From the NCBI GenBank assembly GCA_024305405.1, contig JAKNDB010000092.1, forward strand, positions 436,001 to 500,000: DNA of 64,000 nt, read 5' to 3'. How positions within the stretch are numbered: position 1 is the stretch's first letter; each line of letters starts with the position of its first letter. This DNA comes from Dirofilaria immitis. Its lineage: Eukaryota > Nematoda > Chromadorea > Rhabditida > Onchocercidae. The notes under the pieces were generated by a model. The model was given only the letters and a program-made list of their open reading frames with translations. It ran no database searches and was not told the origin of the DNA. Of the stretch, positions 48,936 to 64,000 are shown piece by piece. Both the position numbers and the translations under genes were made by a program.

Positions 48936-49110
48936 ATCCACATATATATATATATATATATTTATTGATGTATGCGTGGGTGTATACACAAATATATATG
49001 TATGTGCGTGGGTGTACGTATAGATGATGATATATGTGAATGAATGGTGTGTGTATAACGTAAAAGCATAATAATATATAAATGTACACATAGATGGAGA
49101 TAGGATCGAT
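48936..49110. repeat. (TA)n microsatellite and TG-rich low-complexity patch
   Basis: CATATATATATATATATATA followed by repeated GTATGCGTGGGTGTATAC-like phrases (GCGTGGGTGTA occurs twice within 50 bp). Confidence 0.75.
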
Positions 49111-49384
49111 ACTGATGAGCGTTAAAGTAGTAAAAGTAAAAGGCATTAGCTAATATAATAGGAAAAAATGTTTTCCTTTCTCTCTTGCATTCTATCCATT
49201 GCTGATTTATTAGATATTTTATTTCTATAGCTTTTAGAGAAGTGATAAGCACAAATTTAAGAAGCAATTTAAGACTAAAACTAACCATTTATAAGTAGAC
49301 TGCAGAAGCTAGGCAAAGAATCTATATATGTACCAAATGCTAATTTACTATCCTCAAAACGGATGGCACGAGATGGATCGAAAA

Positions 49385-49545
49385 GCTACAACTACAACTA
49401 CAACTACAACGACAACTACAACGACAACGACAACGACAACGACAGCGAAAGCGACAATGATAGCGAAAGCGACAATGACAACGACAACAACAGCGACAAT
49501 GACAATGGCAGCGGCAACGACAACGGCAGCGACGACAATAATACT
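49385..49545. repeat. long ACN/AGC trinucleotide-repeat tract
   Basis: About 160 bp of ACA-ACT, ACA-ACG, GCG-ACA and similar triplets, open in several frames on both strands. The long ORFs across it (poly-Thr, Tyr-Asn/Asp-Asn, poly-Val) are by-products of the repeat. Confidence 0.85.
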
Positions 49546-51379
49546 CTCATCGTATTCCATCTTCATCCAATTCATTCCATTCATTTTCCTCATCATATTC
49601 AAATGAACTAAAACTAAAAACGAATTTCGATGAATTATTTGCTCATTTTAAATTATTCCTTCTATCCTTAGCTTTTTTTTATCTTTTTCAATCAAACGAA
49701 AAGATAAGAAAAAGAAAACAAAAAAAGGAAGAAATACGAATTAAAATTGGAAAGAGAAGAAAAAAGGCGCATATTTCCATTTCTCATCCATTTTTTTTCG
49801 CCTTTTTTTGGCTTTTCAATAGATGGCGAAAATAAACAATCGCAAAAGGAACGAAGAAATTGCGATATATTATTATTATTATTATTTACGAAGTGTAAAA
49901 CTAAAACACTTCAATTTCCAAAATTTTTATCATCATCATTGTATTATTCGAAAAGAAGAAATAACAAAGTAATAAAATTAAACGAAAAATTTCATTATCA
50001 ATTACTAACGAATTTTCATCTTTCATGGAGCAAACAATGTCGTTACATCAACGAATACGAGGTTAGCTTTGCAAATTGAAATAAACTGATTTCGAATAAA
50101 GTTAATTATCACTAAATATTTTTTACTTTATAAAATTAAATTAGTAATATTTTCCTTTGAATTTTTTTCATTCGACTGATTGATTTATTTTGTTTCAAAG
50201 TTATTTTTATCATAAAAATTATCTCAGATAATAAGTAATGCAAAAATAAATTTTAGATATCTAAAAACAGTAAAATAAATGTCTCGCAAAAACGATGATA
50301 GAAAGTAAAAGTATCATGATTTTTACGGAATTCATGAATTTCTTTTAACACACTTAATTCTATTCTCATTTTCCGGAATGTTTTCGTTATAGTTTCATTC
50401 TCGAGAAGGCATAATATATCTGTCATCTTCAGCTGTAATAAAAATTTCGAATTTCTTGAGAAGTATGAAGACCAGATTATTACTGACTAAATAAAGCTAG
50501 CTATATATTGCATATTTCCAAGATCTAATCAATTATCTTGGTTCTTTTGTAATTGCCAAGCCTTAATTTACTAATTTTGAGAGCGGCAAATCGAGGCTTA
50601 ATTTGATTTATGATTTTAAAAATAAAAATGGTAAAATCAACAAAATAGATTATAGAAAATTAACATTTAAGATTTTGTCTGTCTGTTCGCGATATTAATG
50701 CTCTTAGACGACGTACAATAATTCCGCCTGTCTGTGGCATTACCGCCATATTAGGAGCAATAAGGAACATCCTACCAATCATTCTCGTTCTATTGTAATC
50801 ACAAATTTCTCACCTGATGGTTCGCAATTTGAGCACTGGCCTGCCATCATTTTAATTCCGATCCCTTTCTTCTTTCTCTTCTGTCATCATAATTGCTGTA
50901 ACTGATTACGATACGCTATTTCCAATTTTCTATCATTTCTTATTAGATTTCTTATCAAATTCTATCACTCATTATATTTCGCAATTGTGTCTCTCTCTCT
51001 ACTCTTGGACAAGATATATGATTTCAAGAATCTTTTCAATATTTTCCAAATATCTCATTCCATTTTTGATCTAAACATTTTGAACTATTTCCAAAATCTT
51101 ATAATTTCCTTTTAGTTTCTGACATGAATATCTCAAAATTATTATTAGAATCCATAATATTTTAATATATATTATCTTCTCGATTTAACTTAAAAATTCC
51201 TACGGAAGTAATCACCTAAGATTATCATACCATCCGTACATGGTCATTACGATTATTACGTTATCGTGTATTTATCATAAGATTATCACGGTATCTGTGA
51301 ATCTTTTGCTTTTCCGAAAGTTAATATTATATCTATTCATATAACGTAGTGTAAATAATAGAAGTTTTACAGAATTTGA

Positions 51380-54700
<3,321 letters not shown>

Positions 54701-54776
54701 TATGAGTTTCTGTTGCGCATTATCACAGATGAAAATTCAGGGAAATCCTCCGGAAAGCTTTAAATCATTGAAATGT

Positions 54777-55010
54777 TTATTGAAAATGTTGATATAGAAT
54801 TATGAATATTCATAACATGAAATAAGAGTGTTTAAATTCAGTTTAACTGCATGATATGATCGGCAAAAATGTTATGTTTTCGAGTTTTCCGATGTAAATT
54901 GTTATCGCTGCAGTATTAATATTAATTATGTTTATTGAAAAATTTTATTGAAAAATACTGATGCAGAATTATGAGTGTTTATAGGTTGGGAAGGAATGTT
55001 TAAATAATAT
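54777..55010. repeat. local duplication, about 170 bp period
   Basis: TTATTGAAAATGTTGATATA and the following GAATTATGAATATTCATA to GTGTTTAAAT recur as TTGAAAAATACTGATGCAGA, GAATTATGAGTGTTTATA to ATGTTTAAAT, about 170 bp later. Confidence 0.5.
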
Positions 55011-55904
55011 CTACAGTTTGAGACAAGAATGCTTTTTTGAAGAATACGGCTAGAGAGCTAAATTTTAGTTCAATAATTGGCTGAAGATAATATTAATTTG
55101 TGCGTCACTAGTAATATTCATTTGTATTTTCGTCATTAATTTTTTATTCGGCATCTTTTTCCTATTTGAAGGTTGACTCGACAAAGTTTTATTGAATGCC
55201 GTCGCATTAGGTCATCACATGTTTCTCCATATTAGGTTATGCTTTCTTAATTTTTTTAAAGATATTATCTTGTCAAAAGATAATTGTCTTTTAAAAATAA
55301 TTTGTTTCTAATAACTTTTAAAAATTTTATAGCATTTGTATTCAGTGTAATTGTTGTTGCTTCAAAAACGCCATTTAGGATTGCATGTGGGAATTAAATT
55401 TATGAAGAAATGCTCAGTAATCTCTGTAAACCGAAAATCCTGGAAATAGTAAATAGTTAACTTGATGATGCTATTGAAAAATTTTGTTTAATCATTTGAT
55501 GCGTCAAATTTCCTGATGAGAAATTACTCTACTACCAGGTTGATCATATACTAGACTCCTGAAGATAAAAATATATTCGCTATTAAATTTTAAACAGATA
55601 ATTTTAATTGATTAGCTTTAGTAGTATACTTTCTCGATTTGCTTGAAACTTTTAATAATTATAATAGGAAGATAAAGGAGAAAGAATTATTTAAAAAAAA
55701 TGAATTATGAAAGAAATTTCCAGGACTTTCTGGCAAAATATTTTAATATATTTAATCAGCTCTTCATGGTAATTGTTTTTTGATATACGAATCGGATTTT
55801 TGACGCCTTGTATTAATTTTCATTCATTTTGCTCTTCATTTATTTTTTTGCCAATTTTCCGAAAAAAAGATGTATTTTTGATAAGAATATATATTATCAA
55901 TGTA

Positions 55905-56100
55905 AAAGTGGTATGTTTCTTGCATCCAAATTTTCTAACATAATATATATAAATATAAATTATTAGTTTTAATTTATATTACGAGTAGGAGTATACTTAA
56001 CCATTGGAAAAATTTTATGTTTCTGACATCCAAGTTTTTTAAAATACAAAAATATAAATTATTTCCAATTTGCATTTATAAAGATTTAGTCCTTCATATT
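55905..56100. repeat. local duplication, about 110 bp period
   Basis: GGTATGTTTCTTGCATCCAA, followed by an A/T block and ATATAAATTATT, recurs as TTTATGTTTCTGACATCCAA with AATATAAATTATTTCC roughly 110 bp further on. Confidence 0.5.
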
Positions 56101-57070
56101 CCGTTAATTCGATTCATTGTTGAAGTTCGGAAATTCAAAAATTTATTAAAGGAAAGGAATTACCTACAAAATTGCCAATTCCAAACTGATGTTTAGAAAT
56201 CCAAGCTGATGAGAAGAAGGAATTATCTAAATTTCAATTAAAACTTTCAAGGATTAGTCCCAATAAACACATTTAGATTTTAGAATTTCGAATTTTTAGA
56301 AATTTTAGAAATTCTTCCATTAGTTCTCATAATCATATTGATTTCTAATTTATGCATTTTAAATTCCGTATTTAGGGAATTTTTCAGTACAATTTTTTTC
56401 TGTTAAGAAAAAGTTTCCAAATTCGGATAAATCTTGTTCATTCATATCGCAGCAAAGTTTCAACATATATCAGGGATTACTGTATCGATTGGATTGTATT
56501 TTTTTCGCTTCATGAATTCTAAATGTAATAATTTCATTTTATGAAAATAGGTCGATTATTAAGATATAGTGGGACTAGGAAACATGAAGAATTCAGTTCA
56601 TTATTATCGTTATTAAATTCTTGTTTACTCATCGTGGGCAAGTTTTTCAAATAATTATTCGGGTAATTAATATAGGTTACTACTAATTAATTGCTAATTA
56701 CTTGCTTTCTATATAAGCTTATCATACACTGTTTACAGATAATGTGATACCTTATTTTTGTTTTTTATTTTCTTATTTGATCAAAGAGAGCTACAATACT
56801 TTGAACTCTAATATACATCGAAATAATACGGGAATAGAAATAAAATTTCAGTTATCTGTAATCAGATTTTATTAGTCAAAATAATTATTGATCATCATCT
56901 CTTGATTATGGATAATTACATATCAGTAACTATTAATCATGCATATTTTTAAAAATTAGCATATTTCAGATTTGTATCGGATGAAATGAATGTTAGTATC
57001 AGTAGTGATTATTTCGATTGAAGTTGTGCTGCTGAGTTGTGGATATTTGTTTGAAAATGTTTTCTGTAGA

Positions 57071-57937
57071 ATGGAAAATTTCACAAATACGCGTAAGTTT
57101 CAATTAATAATCTATGATAGAATGTTTTTCTCTATATATTGTTAAATATTTTAATGAGCTGCGATAATTGCATTCTTCTTTAGTTTTCTAATTTGACGCT
57201 ATATTTAAGGATCACTTATCATATAATTAGGAATGGAATTGGTTAAACTTTCAGTCTGATATTTCAGTTTTCGACTTTATTAGAAATCAGTTTATTATTA
57301 ACTCGGTATGCTCGCGTAGATTTGTCAGTTCCATTGCTGTAATTTTCAGAATACCGTTCCATTAATGAGAATATTATATCAGGGAACTATATGAATCCTA
57401 AGCATTCGTCTGGAGATTCTCTTTACTCATCTTTTCATTTTATAATTGTTTTATATTTATGAGTAAATATTTTAGGGACTAAAGAACGGGGAAAGAAGTT
57501 AGAACTGTGCAATATTCACTATTTATTATTTTCTTAATTAATAAATCCTTTTTTTCTACTTTGAATATAATCAGGAAGATGACTACGTGATTAAGTGATT
57601 AGTATATTAATAAGACAAAGTAAATAATGTTATCAATTACTATTCCTAGGATATGTTTCCATGCTTAACAATCGAGCAAGTTCATTTTTTGCTGAAAGAA
57701 GCAAATGGAAACATCGATGATGCGATTGAAATGGCATTCGAATTTTTGAACGATACACCGAGCACGTCAAGTTCTTCACCGCTTGGACAATCCAAGATTG
57801 GAAGTCACGATTTTGCAACTACACAGAATCAGTGTTTGACAACATCATCTTCATCTTCTTCAGAACGAATTCGAAAGAGCTCGATAAGTGAAAGCTGCGC
57901 AAATGGGAATCTTTCGAGATCAACGGAACAAAAGTGA
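57071..57937 (+). CDS. small CUE/UBA-like ubiquitin-binding-domain protein
   Basis: Three exons: 57071-57092 (ATG, MENFTNT), 57350-57447 and 57650-57937 (TGA); all join in phase, giving about 135 aa. The second exon is polar (NENIISGNYMNPKHSSGDSL). The third opens with a CUE-like motif: DMFPCL, then IEQVHFLLKEANGNIDDAIE and MAFEFL, matching the MFP signature and the late acidic-Ala-Ile helix of CUE domains, which bind mono-ubiquitin. A long Ser/Thr-rich tail follows (STSSSSPLG; TTSSSSSSERIRKSS). The donor of exon 2 (ATT|GTTTTA) is non-ideal, so the join is less certain than the domain. It ends 410 bp before the RNA polymerase gene on the same strand, so co-transcription is possible. Confidence 0.62.
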
Positions 57938-58346
57938 TCTTTTTTTCTTTAAATTTATTTGGAATTAAAATTGACATTTTTATGACGGACGAAATATTTA
58001 TACTACTATAATATTTCAAACCTGATCTATTCTAACCTTTTTTTTGAAAAATAAATTGCTTTATATCAACTATTTGATACACTGATCGATGTGCAAATTA
58101 GTAAATATCCTAAATTAGATGTAAAGTTTGAATTTTATTCGTTAACTCATGTAAACTATTTGAATATCTAATTTAATGAGCTAATTACTTGAAATAGTTT
58201 GGATAGTTTCGCTGTATTGTATTCCATTAGAAAGGTGGAATAAGATCTGATAGTTTTAACGATACTCCTAATTGTTCATTTCTGATCGTCCGGTATTCAT
58301 TATTTTAATTCTTTTTCTGCTTCCATTATTATTTGCAAAATTACAG

Positions 58347-61300
58347 GACTATCACCGTGAGATTGAAGTTTATGATCTCAGTGGAAGGCGTTCCGATGGA
58401 GCAAATCAAATACCTGCTCAAAAGGATTTTGCAAAACGTATGTTCTCGTGGAATTTATCCTTTCTAGTTTTCGAAATTATTATTTTCTATTGAATTGGAA
58501 ATCTTGCAATTTTAATTGTGAATGCTTTTTGTTCTGCTAATATCGAATTCGAAAAAAGATTTTAATCTAATATTTGACTTCAAATTTTCGTTTCCTTTGT
58601 ATATGAAAAAATTCTCGTTATATGTTTGTAGGAAAAAATATGTATTTTTCTAAGATCAGGCGAATCAAGTTTTGATTTTTGCGGAACTATTAAACTTTAT
58701 TAGTAGTTTGGAAAATTCTTAAAAATGAAAATTTTTTTACAGTGTAATTGTTCAATTCGATCTTTCGGTGAATTAATACCATGTCTACAAGCAGCGTACG
58801 AAGAAAAATGTGTTGAAGTTCATATTGGAGTTGAACTTTCTTGTGAAAAAGGATCAAATCATGACGCATTGATCGATTTCACGAAATTATTCGTTATAGA
58901 GTCTGGGTAAATGTCCCATATTTGTGCAATTAAAACATAATATAATGGTATCTTTCTCTTCATAAACTTTTTTATGCACATTTTAGATATTAATATAGTC
59001 TTGAAGTACAGATATAATTTTTCAGGTATGGTCTTGAGATGCAGCCTTATATGGAAATACGGAATATCGATCGAATATTAACCGATATAAGGTAGTTCCG
59101 TTTTTTCATTTCATCTCAAAGTGTCTTGGAAGATTTAGTTCCTCTCCTGGGAAATATGGCGAATCTGTACTTATAAGGCTGCAGGATTTTCAGAACTTAA
59201 GTCTTTGCTTCGTTAATTACTTGACGTTATCTTTTTGATTGAAACAGAGAAGTAAGATCAGTAATATCAAATAGGAAGAAAAATTAATTGTGAAAAAGGG
59301 ATGGAACTTTTCAATTTTCATGTTTTCTCAATATTTCTAGAGCAGTCTTCAATTTCTATATCTCTCTTTTTTTTTTATTTGTTAAATTTTATAAAATGAC
59401 CAGGTTTTTTATTGATTTTTGCTTCGAGATTATTCGAAATATAGATTTTAAACATACAGAGAATTCATCTGTATTGTTTGCTTCTCAAATTTTTGCTGAA
59501 AATTTGTTAAAATCAGATTCGAAATGATGCTTGATTTATAGAGCCGATCATGCGAATATAAATATACTTTGGTTGGGAATTGGTAATATGCCAAATATGG
59601 GATTATTTTTCATCCGTGGGGAATATGTGACGAAATATAACACATCCAGTAATAAATCAGTCGTAAATTCGGTATATGAAACAAAAATGAATAACGCTAC
59701 AGGTGAATATTTATCTTTCAATACGATAATTTGTTTTTAATATAATAACTTTAAGTATATATATATATATATATATAACTTATCTGTTTAAACCATTCAT
59801 CGACGATTACTGAGGCTTATATTACTGTTGGTTACTTTTTAATTTGTTTTATAATATTTCAAAATGGAATAAGCTGACTAATGCAAATTTCTTTGTTTTG
59901 TATAAAATAATTGTATGAGGGTCTATTGGAATTCAGTAGTGCAATTTCGATTTTTAATCAAATTTCTATCTATCCGATAATGATTTGTAAACAAAATTTG
60001 TTGCAATATTATAAAATTCTTCTAGCCAAAGTAGCAACAACACAAAAATAAATTATTATATCCAAAATTTTTACATTTTATTGATTTTCTAATAAAAATC
60101 TAGAAAAAGTCTTTTAGGTCCACGTGAATTAAATTATTTCACTTACTCCATTCTTTATGTAACTAACGCTAGTAAGAATTTCCCTATTGTTTCAAATTTT
60201 GATTAAACCCTGACAGTACTTTAAAAAAACTGAATGATACTCAATGGATTGAAATTCTAGGTAATCATATGCTGCTATCATGGGCACATTTTGAACATGA
60301 TCGACGATTGTTAACTATTTATTTTGCTGTCGAAAATGTTGGCTGCACTCATGATGGATTATTATATACCGGCTATAAATTTGTTATTACATATAATTCA
60401 TTTTGTATGGTTGTTATTGATTGTGATTCCGATCCAGATGAAAGAGATAACTATGTTTATATTTGTTTACGATATCCGCCACAGGTTAACACTTAAAATT
60501 TTTGGTTTTTCAAAATCTAGAGATTTAGTTTATTTGTGTTCTTGCTCATCAGTATAATTTATGGAAATGTTTTAGAAACTCAGACTAATGAACAGCTTGG
60601 GCATTTTTATATCTACGAAAATAATATTTATTAAGGTACTGTTGTCTTAAATAGCAGTTGATATTATAAGATAATGTGAACTTGATCTAACTGAACTCAG
60701 AGTATGCCACTGTTATCAGTACTGATATACTATTTGATATTTTTCAATATTGAAATTTTATTTTCGACAACTCAAAATGCAGCTATGGGAAGCAGTACCT
60801 CGAGTTATGGCGAATGGAAAAAGGGTTTTAAATATCGAGCAGTGCCGTGATTGGATACGTGTAGGAAGTTTTCCAGGCAACAAGCATTTCGCCGGTTGTT
60901 CTCAGGTATTTTTAATTTGACCGGTTGATTTTATGAAGATTTAGTGTAATCATCCAATTTTTAATTACTGGTTTGATTTTGAGCCAGAATTTGGTGATAT
61001 GAATAGTTACTCTTGTGAACAGCCGGAATTTTTACGCAGGAGACTTTGGCCGGTTCATCATGGTTCAGCTTTTCTTTGCCGAAGGAAACGGTAAAACCGG
61101 AAGGGATGTTCCCGGATGAAGTGCTTGACTGGGAAAGACGCGCATTAAGTACGAAATTGGTAATAATTCGCTGATAAATGTTTTAAGCGAGCAGTAAAAT
61201 TTTATAAATCTTTTTCTTGAATTGAAAAAACAACATCTTACCGTCTTTTAGTATTAATGTCTATTTAATATTTTTGTATCATTTTTTATCCAGCCAGTGA

Positions 61301-64000
61301 CAAATGATTACTGGTTTTTTTATTTGGCTTTATCTCCAACGAATTGAACATGGTCTTGGAAGAAAAGAAACTTTGCGTTCTTTGCCGTTAGACGAAGTGA
61401 CTATGAATTTCTTGAGTTTTTCATGATTTTCCTAAAATTTCGACTTTTTCGCAATTAAAACGGAAATCAAGAGCTGAAATATTTAGTACTTATTTTTTAA
61501 AGGCTCCAACACGTCAATTATTTGAAATCATCGCACGATGGAAACGCCGAGCCAATTGTCAAATATTTTTGCAGCAGTCATGAAAATTCCTCGACAAGAA
61601 ATTTCCCATGTTCACATTTTAGAACTTCCATCATTTAGGTACCCGATTCATTTGTATCTTTACTAAATTATTAGGAACAAATTTTTTATCGAATCGAAAT
61701 CTTAAACAGTTTTGAAGTTGGGGTGAGTAGTAATATTTAATAAGTATCATTGATTAAATTGCTAATTATAACATTGAATAACATAAACAAAGTTACTGGA
61801 ATTTTTCAATTATACTACCATAAACAGAAAAAAATTAATAACATGAACAAATTTATTAGAGTTTCCATGATTACATTTTAACACTTTATATCGATAATTG
61901 ATTCAACAATTTTAGATTAAATTATGCACTGCAAGCATTGCTGAGCAGAGGAAGTATTGTGAGAGATCAACTTTTCGATGTTTCGTCATTTTCATGCGAT
62001 AATTTCTTTTTCGAAAGGATTCATTACGCTGCTCAGGTACAAGAAATGTCTTCAATTAATTTGATTTAATTTCAGGCAGCGGATTACAGCATTTGATTTA
62101 CTTCATTTATTACAATTACAAAATGAATCGTTAAATGGAAGTTGAATTTTCAATTTATTTTTCTCGTTATTGGTTAATCTATATTTATGACTCATAATCC
62201 GCTTGAATTTTTTTCCAAAATTTTTGGTCTTTTATTAAGAATATATCTCTTTTTTTTCATAGATAGATATCATTCTAGCAGGAAGATATCATTCTAGTAT
62301 TTACCTGACAAGGATAAGAATGTTATTAAAATTCAGATGAACCATTAATGAAAATGGTACAATTCATGCAATGTGTGAAAAGAATTATTCGAATAATATA
62401 TGAAAAAAATCCATGAAAATGATGAAAAAATAATTCAAAGGAATATTAACCTTACGAAAAGCATACAACTTAAAGAAAAGAAATTAAAATATTATTTTAG
62501 ACTTCAAATAACATCATCATATCCATCCATTATTTTCAGGAATGCTTACTAGCCTGTGAAGAAGCTTTGGATTCCGCTTTGGCAGCTTTAGATGAAAAGC
62601 GACGCATCTCATTACTTAATTTTTTCGAATATAAATATTTTCAAAAATTAAATGCTTTGCGAAGAATATCGACTAGTGAAGAGGCTGAATCATTGTCGGA
62701 TCTACCTCATAATTGTGTTTTAATTCGCAAAGTAATTATCTTTAATTCAAAAAAATCTGATAATGACATATGATTATTGATGGACTTTAACAGAAGACTG
62801 ATTTATTATAGTGCTTTTTAAATCTATTTTCAGGTTATTGCAACTCCACTGCGACTTTTGTTTTTGCCACCGGAAGTAATGATGACAAATCGTGTAATAC
62901 GTCGTTTTGGAGAAGAGTACGCGCTGCGTTGTGTATTTCGAGACGATAATGGTCAGCGACTTATACCAAAGGAATTTTCACGAGGTCGCACATTACAAGG
63001 TCTAGTTTTTGTCAATATTGCTTAATAATTATCAGTATTAAAAGGAAAATTATCTAATAGGATACGGAAAATGGCATGTTTTTCTATAAAAATGGTAGCC
63101 TAATTTTGCTTAGCGATGATGTTTTGCAAAACATCATTGCCGTCTAGAATATTTTCAACATATATGATTATGCCATTGCTTAAAATTCCTCTGTATTTGA
63201 ATTAAAGCATCAGAATCAACAGGTAATAATGTTTGTTTCAGATAAACATTTTCATACATTAAATATTCCAGATCAAATTTTTGCATTCGTACTAACTTTT
63301 ATTCGAAACTTTCTCCTTATTACAAATTAGTTCAATGTTACTAGACACTACAAGAATTGAGATTAAAATATTTTTATCTCCTGTTCATCAAAGTTATAAA
63401 TTAATTTAGCAAGTGAGATTTCAGATCAATCATTAATAATTCCGGATTTGGTATATAGAACACTTGGAACAGGTCTACACATAGCATCACGGCATTATCA
63501 GTTCCTTGCTTGGTCTAATTCACAGGTTCATGAAAAACACTGTTTAGAGAAAAATGTTTATTAATTTCTTCATTTTAAAATTAATCGAATTTATTGTGTT
63601 TTATTTATATCTTAGTAGCGATATTAATGGATGAAGACAGAATTCGTCATTTTCTTTAATTCTATTCTTGAGCGATGATGAGGAATTGAGTTAAATTACT
63701 GGAATCATTCTCAGAAATTTTTATTAAATTTGAATAAGGAAAATTAAAAATTATTCCTTAATTTTTGAATTGCATCTTATATTTCGGAATTTGTTGTAAC
63801 GAAAAATTAGAGAAAACATTGAATATCGTAATTTAAGATGCGTGATGGCGGTTGCTATATGTATTCGGATGCCGTTGTTAACGATGAGATGCGCGGTGAA
63901 ATTATTTGTAATGTTGAAGATATTAGACATTGGATGGGTGATTTTACGGCTTCGAAAAATGTTCCAAAATTGATGTCTCGTATGGGGCAATGCTTCACAC
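58347..64000 (+). CDS. RNA-dependent RNA polymerase, EGO-1/RRF family (partial, runs off window)
   Basis: About 14 exons are visible: 58347-58466 or -58437, 58743-58906, 59026-59091, 59542-59702, 60261-60484, 60783-60905, 61040-61159, 61294-61396, 61503-61638, 61916-62036, 62540-62731, 62834-62999, 63410-63525 and 63838 onward. Family landmarks: YPPQLWEAVPRVMANGKRV with WIRVGSFPGNKHFAGCSQ, SSWFSFSLPKET, LNYALQALLSRGSIVRDQL, TPLRLLFLPPEVMMTNRVIR with EEYALRCVFRDDNGQRL, and the start of the catalytic half (MRDGGCYMYSDA; WMGDFTA; SRMGQCFT). The catalytic DxDGD motif lies beyond the window. Nematode members copy mRNA to make secondary small RNAs in germline and RNAi pathways. Exon 61294-61396 is one base long (T7 run) and exon 61503-61638 one base short; the other internal exons close in phase. 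The true start was not found, and the first exon listed is tentative. Confidence 0.88.
59757..59778. repeat. (TA)n microsatellite
   Basis: About 11 TA units inside an intron of the RNA polymerase gene. Confidence 0.85.

Larger units (their letters stand above)
48026..51379. other. intergenic with simple repeats
   Basis: About 3.3 kb with T-runs (near 48746), a (TA)n/TG-rich patch and a long trinucleotide tract (listed). Open stretches here are translated low-complexity or lack an ATG. A somewhat G+C-richer patch at 50.68-50.90 kb may belong to the promoter or 5' region of the downstream kinase gene. Confidence 0.45.
54701..57070. other. intergenic, A+T-rich with decayed tandem duplications
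   Basis: About 2.4 kb between the kinase and the CUE-domain gene, both on plus. It holds two old local duplications (listed). No gene or RNA was recognised. Confidence 0.45.

Noticed and set aside
49328..49611. Overlapping long ORFs on both strands (poly-Thr, Tyr/Asp-Asn, poly-Val).
   Set aside because: They are translations of one trinucleotide-repeat tract, open in several frames, with no unique sequence.
50683..50800. G+C-richer open stretch (RDINALRRRTIIPPVCGIT) upstream of the kinase gene.
   Set aside because: No start or splice sites in phase; more likely promoter or 5' flanking sequence.

Overview
The window looks like nuclear DNA of a parasitic, probably filarial, nematode. The evidence is a strongly A+T-rich background (about three quarters by eye), small exons split by short introns with TTTCAG-type acceptors, homologues of metazoan and nematode proteins (nucleoporin gp210, an MKK7-class kinase, an EGO-1/RRF-type RNA-dependent RNA polymerase), and many small nematode-only or unrecognised genes. 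The species assignment is inference. No bacterial, viral or organellar genes were seen. Gene models were built by hand from splice phase. Exon ends are exact where phase closes on both sides and are flagged where it does not.

Layout. 0.4-2.3 kb (+): ABHD17-type serine hydrolase. 3.3-4.2 kb (-): small protein with an arginine-rich tail. 5.2-5.9 kb (+): small cysteine-rich protein. 8.3-11.8 kb (-): an acidic-to-arginine-rich protein plus an orphan 3' exon and a possible alternative 5' exon. 15-16 kb (-): small secreted protein. 17.8-19.6 kb (+): small serine-rich gene with downstream exons. 20.5-33.6 kb (-): complete gp210/NUP210 with many exons, one intron of which holds a decayed unrelated ORF on the other strand. 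34.2-37.2 kb (-): small single-pass membrane protein. 36.2-42.4 kb: diverged tandem duplication carrying a decayed and an intact copy of a small secreted-protein gene. 45.5-47.2 kb (+): another secreted-protein gene. 47.9-48.0 kb: 28S rRNA fragment. 48-51 kb: simple repeats. 51.4-54.7 kb (+): MKK7-type MAP kinase kinase. 57.1-57.9 kb (+): small CUE-domain protein. 58.3 kb to the window end (+): RNA-dependent RNA polymerase, truncated by the window before its catalytic motif.

The named genes are housekeeping, signalling and small-RNA genes with no obvious shared pathway. The distinctive content is lineage-specific: three intact small secreted-protein genes with a separate signal-peptide exon (at 15, 41 and 45 kb), the duplicated block with one dead copy, and the arginine-rich small proteins at 3-11 kb. 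Several conserved genes carry one-base frame breaks next to homopolymers. These look more like assembly indels than gene death and should be checked before any gene here is called a pseudogene.
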